Of a stretch of DNA of 64,000 nucleotides, positions 62,253 through 64,000 are shown one piece after another. Source of the stretch: Mesorhizobium tianshanense. GTDB lineage: Bacteria > Pseudomonadota > Alphaproteobacteria > Rhizobiales > Rhizobiaceae. The stretch lies in assembly GCF_007830515.1 (NCBI RefSeq), contig NZ_VLKT01000024.1, forward strand, positions 50,780-114,779. Reading direction: 5' to 3'. The translations under genes and the position numbers were made by a program. Numbering within the stretch: the stretch's first letter is position 1; every line of letters begins with the position of its first letter. The notes beneath the pieces are model-generated. The model was not told the origin of the DNA. It did not search any database and saw only the letters and a program-made list of their open reading frames with translations.

Positions 62253-63458
62253 ATGTCGGACAAACCTAAAAAAGGCCTCGACCGCCGGGATCTAATTGTA
62301 GCATCCATTGCCTCGGTAGGCGCGGCGGCCGTCTTCGCGGCCAATGCTGGTTCTGCGAACGCCCAGGACTCAGCGGCTTCATCTGTTAGCCCGACACCGG
62401 GTGCGCCATCAGCAACGGTCTATACCGGCGATGTGATCCAGGGGAAAAAAGTCGTCAGCGTGCTCGACGTCACCGACCTAGAGCCCGGCAAGAAGCATTT
62501 TTTGTATTTTCAGGGCGCGCAGATGCCCACCGGACAGCACTGGTATGTGTCTGTGACGGTCGCTAGGGGGGCAAAGCCGGGCAAGCGCGCTGTCCTGGTC
62601 AGTGGTGTGCATGGTGACGAGATGAGTTCTGTGCATGCGGTCCAGACCGTGATGAACCAACTTGATCCGGCGGAGATGTCGGGCACAGTGATGGCGGTCA
62701 CGGACGTGTCCCGTCCAGCCATGGAAAGCATGCAGCGCAGATGGCCCAATTCTGGCAGGGGCATTGACCTGATCGACATGAATAGGGAATGGCCCGGCAA
62801 CGAGAACGGTGCCAGTGCGGCCAGCCGCCACGCCGGTCTCCTGTTCAACCGGCTCCTTCGGCCGAACGCTGACATCGCAATCGACTTCCATACCGGGACG
62901 ACCGGATTCGATGCCTCCGCATTCAATATTGGCGACATGGATGTGCCCGAGATCAAGGCGATGCTGGAACTTTATCCAGTGGGCCAGATCTTCGACAATC
63001 CTGTGTATCCAAGTGTCCTTCATAACGCGTTTGTCGCCGCGGGTATCCCATCCTTTTGTCCGGAGGTTGGTGCTGCGCGTATCCTCGACCTTGAGATGAT
63101 TCCCCTATTCGTTGAAGGCACGATGAACGTCCTCAAGCATCATGGCATCCTTGCCGGGCCAATGGGACGCACGGGTAAGGATGTGAATGTTTTTGTCGGC
63201 AACAGTGCGTTCCCGATCCTGGCAACTCAGGCCGGGTTCGTCGAGCATCTGGTCAAGCTGAACGACAAGGTCGGACCCGGACAGAAGGTGGCCATTCAGC
63301 GTAACAGCTTCGGCGAGGTGGTTGCGGAGTACACCAGCAGCGTGGCTGGAGAGGTGGCGGGGCTGCGCAGCGATACGACGGCCGAGGCCGGCAATACGTT
63401 GGTATTTGTCCTTTTCCACAGGACGGCGTCGGAGGGCGTCGAGACTTATCCCGAGTAG
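62253..63458 (+). CDS. Succinylglutamate desuccinylase/aspartoacylase family protein, Tat-exported
   Basis: Zn carboxypeptidase-fold (M14-like) amidohydrolase, 401 aa. AAGGAG precedes ATG 62253. The N-terminus KGLDRRDLIVASIASVGAAAVFAANAGSANAQ is a Tat-type signal. Zn ligands are in SGVHGDEMSSVHAVQ (HxxE) and IAIDFHTGTTGFD (His); DMNREWPGNENG carries the substrate-binding Arg. Its nearest use could be deacylation of an N-acyl amino acid in the periplasm, but this is inference. Follows the hydrolase gene by 103 bp. Confidence 0.86.
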   Translation: MSDKPKKGLDRRDLIVASIASVGAAAVFAANAGSANAQDSAASSVSPTPGAPSATVYTGDVIQGKKVVSVLDVTDLEPGKKHFLYFQGAQMPTGQHWYVSVTVARGAKPGKRAVLVSGVHGDEMSSVHAVQTVMNQLDPAEMSGTVMAVTDVSRPAMESMQRRWPNSGRGIDLIDMNREWPGNENGASAASRHAGLLFNRLLRPNADIAIDFHTGTTGFDASAFNIGDMDVPEIKAMLELYPVGQIFDNPVYPSVLHNAFVAAGIPSFCPEVGAARILDLEMIPLFVEGTMNVLKHHGILAGPMGRTGKDVNVFVGNSAFPILATQAGFVEHLVKLNDKVGPGQKVAIQRNSFGEVVAEYTSSVAGEVAGLRSDTTAEAGNTLVFVLFHRTASEGVETYPE

Positions 63459-63748
63459 TTCACACCCTGCCGAGGCGGCTTAGGTGAGCTGACCAGCGAT
63501 CGCGGCAATCCAAACACGTCGCCGAAGTGGAGGCCGCGCCGACAGATTGAGCCTGACCGTGCTCGTCGGATCCGTACTCCAAAAACGACTGGCGACGGAG
63601 CGTCCGCTTTCCCACCCAACCTGCGTCGTCCCGGCTCTCGGCGTCAAATGTCCGAGAAGGGTCCGATTGTGTTGAAGAAGTCGGTGATTAAGCCGGGCGT
63701 TCTTTTCGCCGCGACGAGTTGCGATTGGGTCGAGGCGGCCTCCTTGCC

Positions 63749-64000
63749 CTAACTGGCTGGGATTGGCGTCCGGGTAGTGCAGATCTTGGCCAATTTCCTG
63801 AGGTTCTGGGCGATGGCTGCGAGGTGGAACTCATCGCGGGCACCACAGGGGCCGCGCAATCGCAGTCTGTCGAGCTTCAGGATGCGCTTGAGGTGCGCGA
63901 ACAGCATCTCCACCTTCTTCCGTTGATAGCGTGAGGTTTGGTAGGCGTCGGTCTTGGCGATGTCGCGGGCCATGTCGCGCGCACCCTCATAGATCGAGCG
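63749..64000 (-). mobile_element. IS transposase, C-terminal end (continues beyond window)
   Basis: The last 83 codons of a DDE transposase of the IS1182/IS5-like group: RYQRKKVEMLFAHLKRILKLDRLRLRGPCGARDEFHLAAIAQNLRKLAK. The Glu in KKVEMLFAHLKR fits the catalytic third acid residue. It enters from the right edge with an open frame through 64000 and stops at 63749. The element's own end should lie in 63459-63748, where no terminal repeat could be assigned and no gene is seen. Confidence 0.85.

Overview
The window is high-GC chromosomal DNA from an alphaproteobacterium of the order Hyphomicrobiales (Rhizobiales), most likely Mesorhizobium or a close relative. The reasons are the complete rhizobial order of the division and cell-wall (dcw) cluster, an FtsZ with a long C-terminal linker, the PhoB-linked btaAB betaine-lipid genes, a type A RNase P RNA, and interspersed palindromic repeats of the kind scattered through rhizobial genomes. 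Taxonomy is inferred from gene content only.

Layout. 1-3.4 kb: a Tat-exported dienelactone hydrolase (cut by the window edge) and a membrane PQQ glucose-type dehydrogenase. 3.6-6.4 kb: a UvrD/PcrA-like helicase carrying an in-frame palindromic repeat. 6.4-12.6 kb: a sugar-type ABC transporter operon with an oxidoreductase and an isomerase, divergent from a LacI-family regulator, with two tandem operator-like palindromes between them. 12.7-23.1 kb: mixed housekeeping genes (SDR, iron-permease-like protein, hexapeptide acetyltransferase, CreA, SCO, PrmA, DUF1127, aminopeptidase P, AzlCD). This stretch includes a rearrangement scar where a glutamine synthetase and an SDR gene both lack their 5' ends. 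22.4-48.4 kb, all on the minus strand: mraZ-rsmH-ftsL-ftsI-murE-murF-mraY-murD-ftsW-murG-murC-murB-ddl-ftsQ-ftsA-ftsZ-lpxC-bamD-recN-ligA-DUF2461. Many junctions are 1-13 bp overlaps. The one wide gap inside the mur/fts part (murB to ddl) contains eight GANTC sites. 48.8-54.1 kb: cystathionine gamma-lyase-like enzyme, ParDE toxin-antitoxin, RNase P RNA, a lytic transglycosylase, an AmpD-like amidase, a TerB/DnaJ protein and a small lipoprotein. 54.3-60.1 kb: a fused 5-oxoprolinase with two in-frame repeat insertions, then btaA-btaB behind a good Pho box. 60.1-64 kb: a looser accessory segment with a membrane alpha/beta hydrolase, a Tat-exported aspartoacylase-like protein and the end of an IS transposase.

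How the genes work together. The 26 kb minus-strand block supplies the cytoplasmic and lipid-linked steps of peptidoglycan synthesis (MurB-G, Ddl, MraY), septal synthesis and division (FtsI, FtsL, FtsW, FtsQ, FtsA, FtsZ), lipid A commitment (LpxC) and outer-membrane assembly (BamD). A MraZ-box-like repeat lies upstream of mraZ. The amidase and transglycosylase near 51-53 kb would act on the same wall polymer. btaAB would replace phospholipids with the phosphorus-free lipid DGTS under phosphate limitation. The ABC operon and its LacI regulator look like a self-contained sugar catabolic unit with unknown substrate.

No tRNA, 5S/16S/23S rRNA or CRISPR array was seen. Several genes appear to start at TTG or GTG (gcd, the LacI gene, the 93-aa ORF, creA, murD, ftsL, ftsQ, 5-oxoprolinase), chosen because a strong Shine-Dalgarno precedes those codons.
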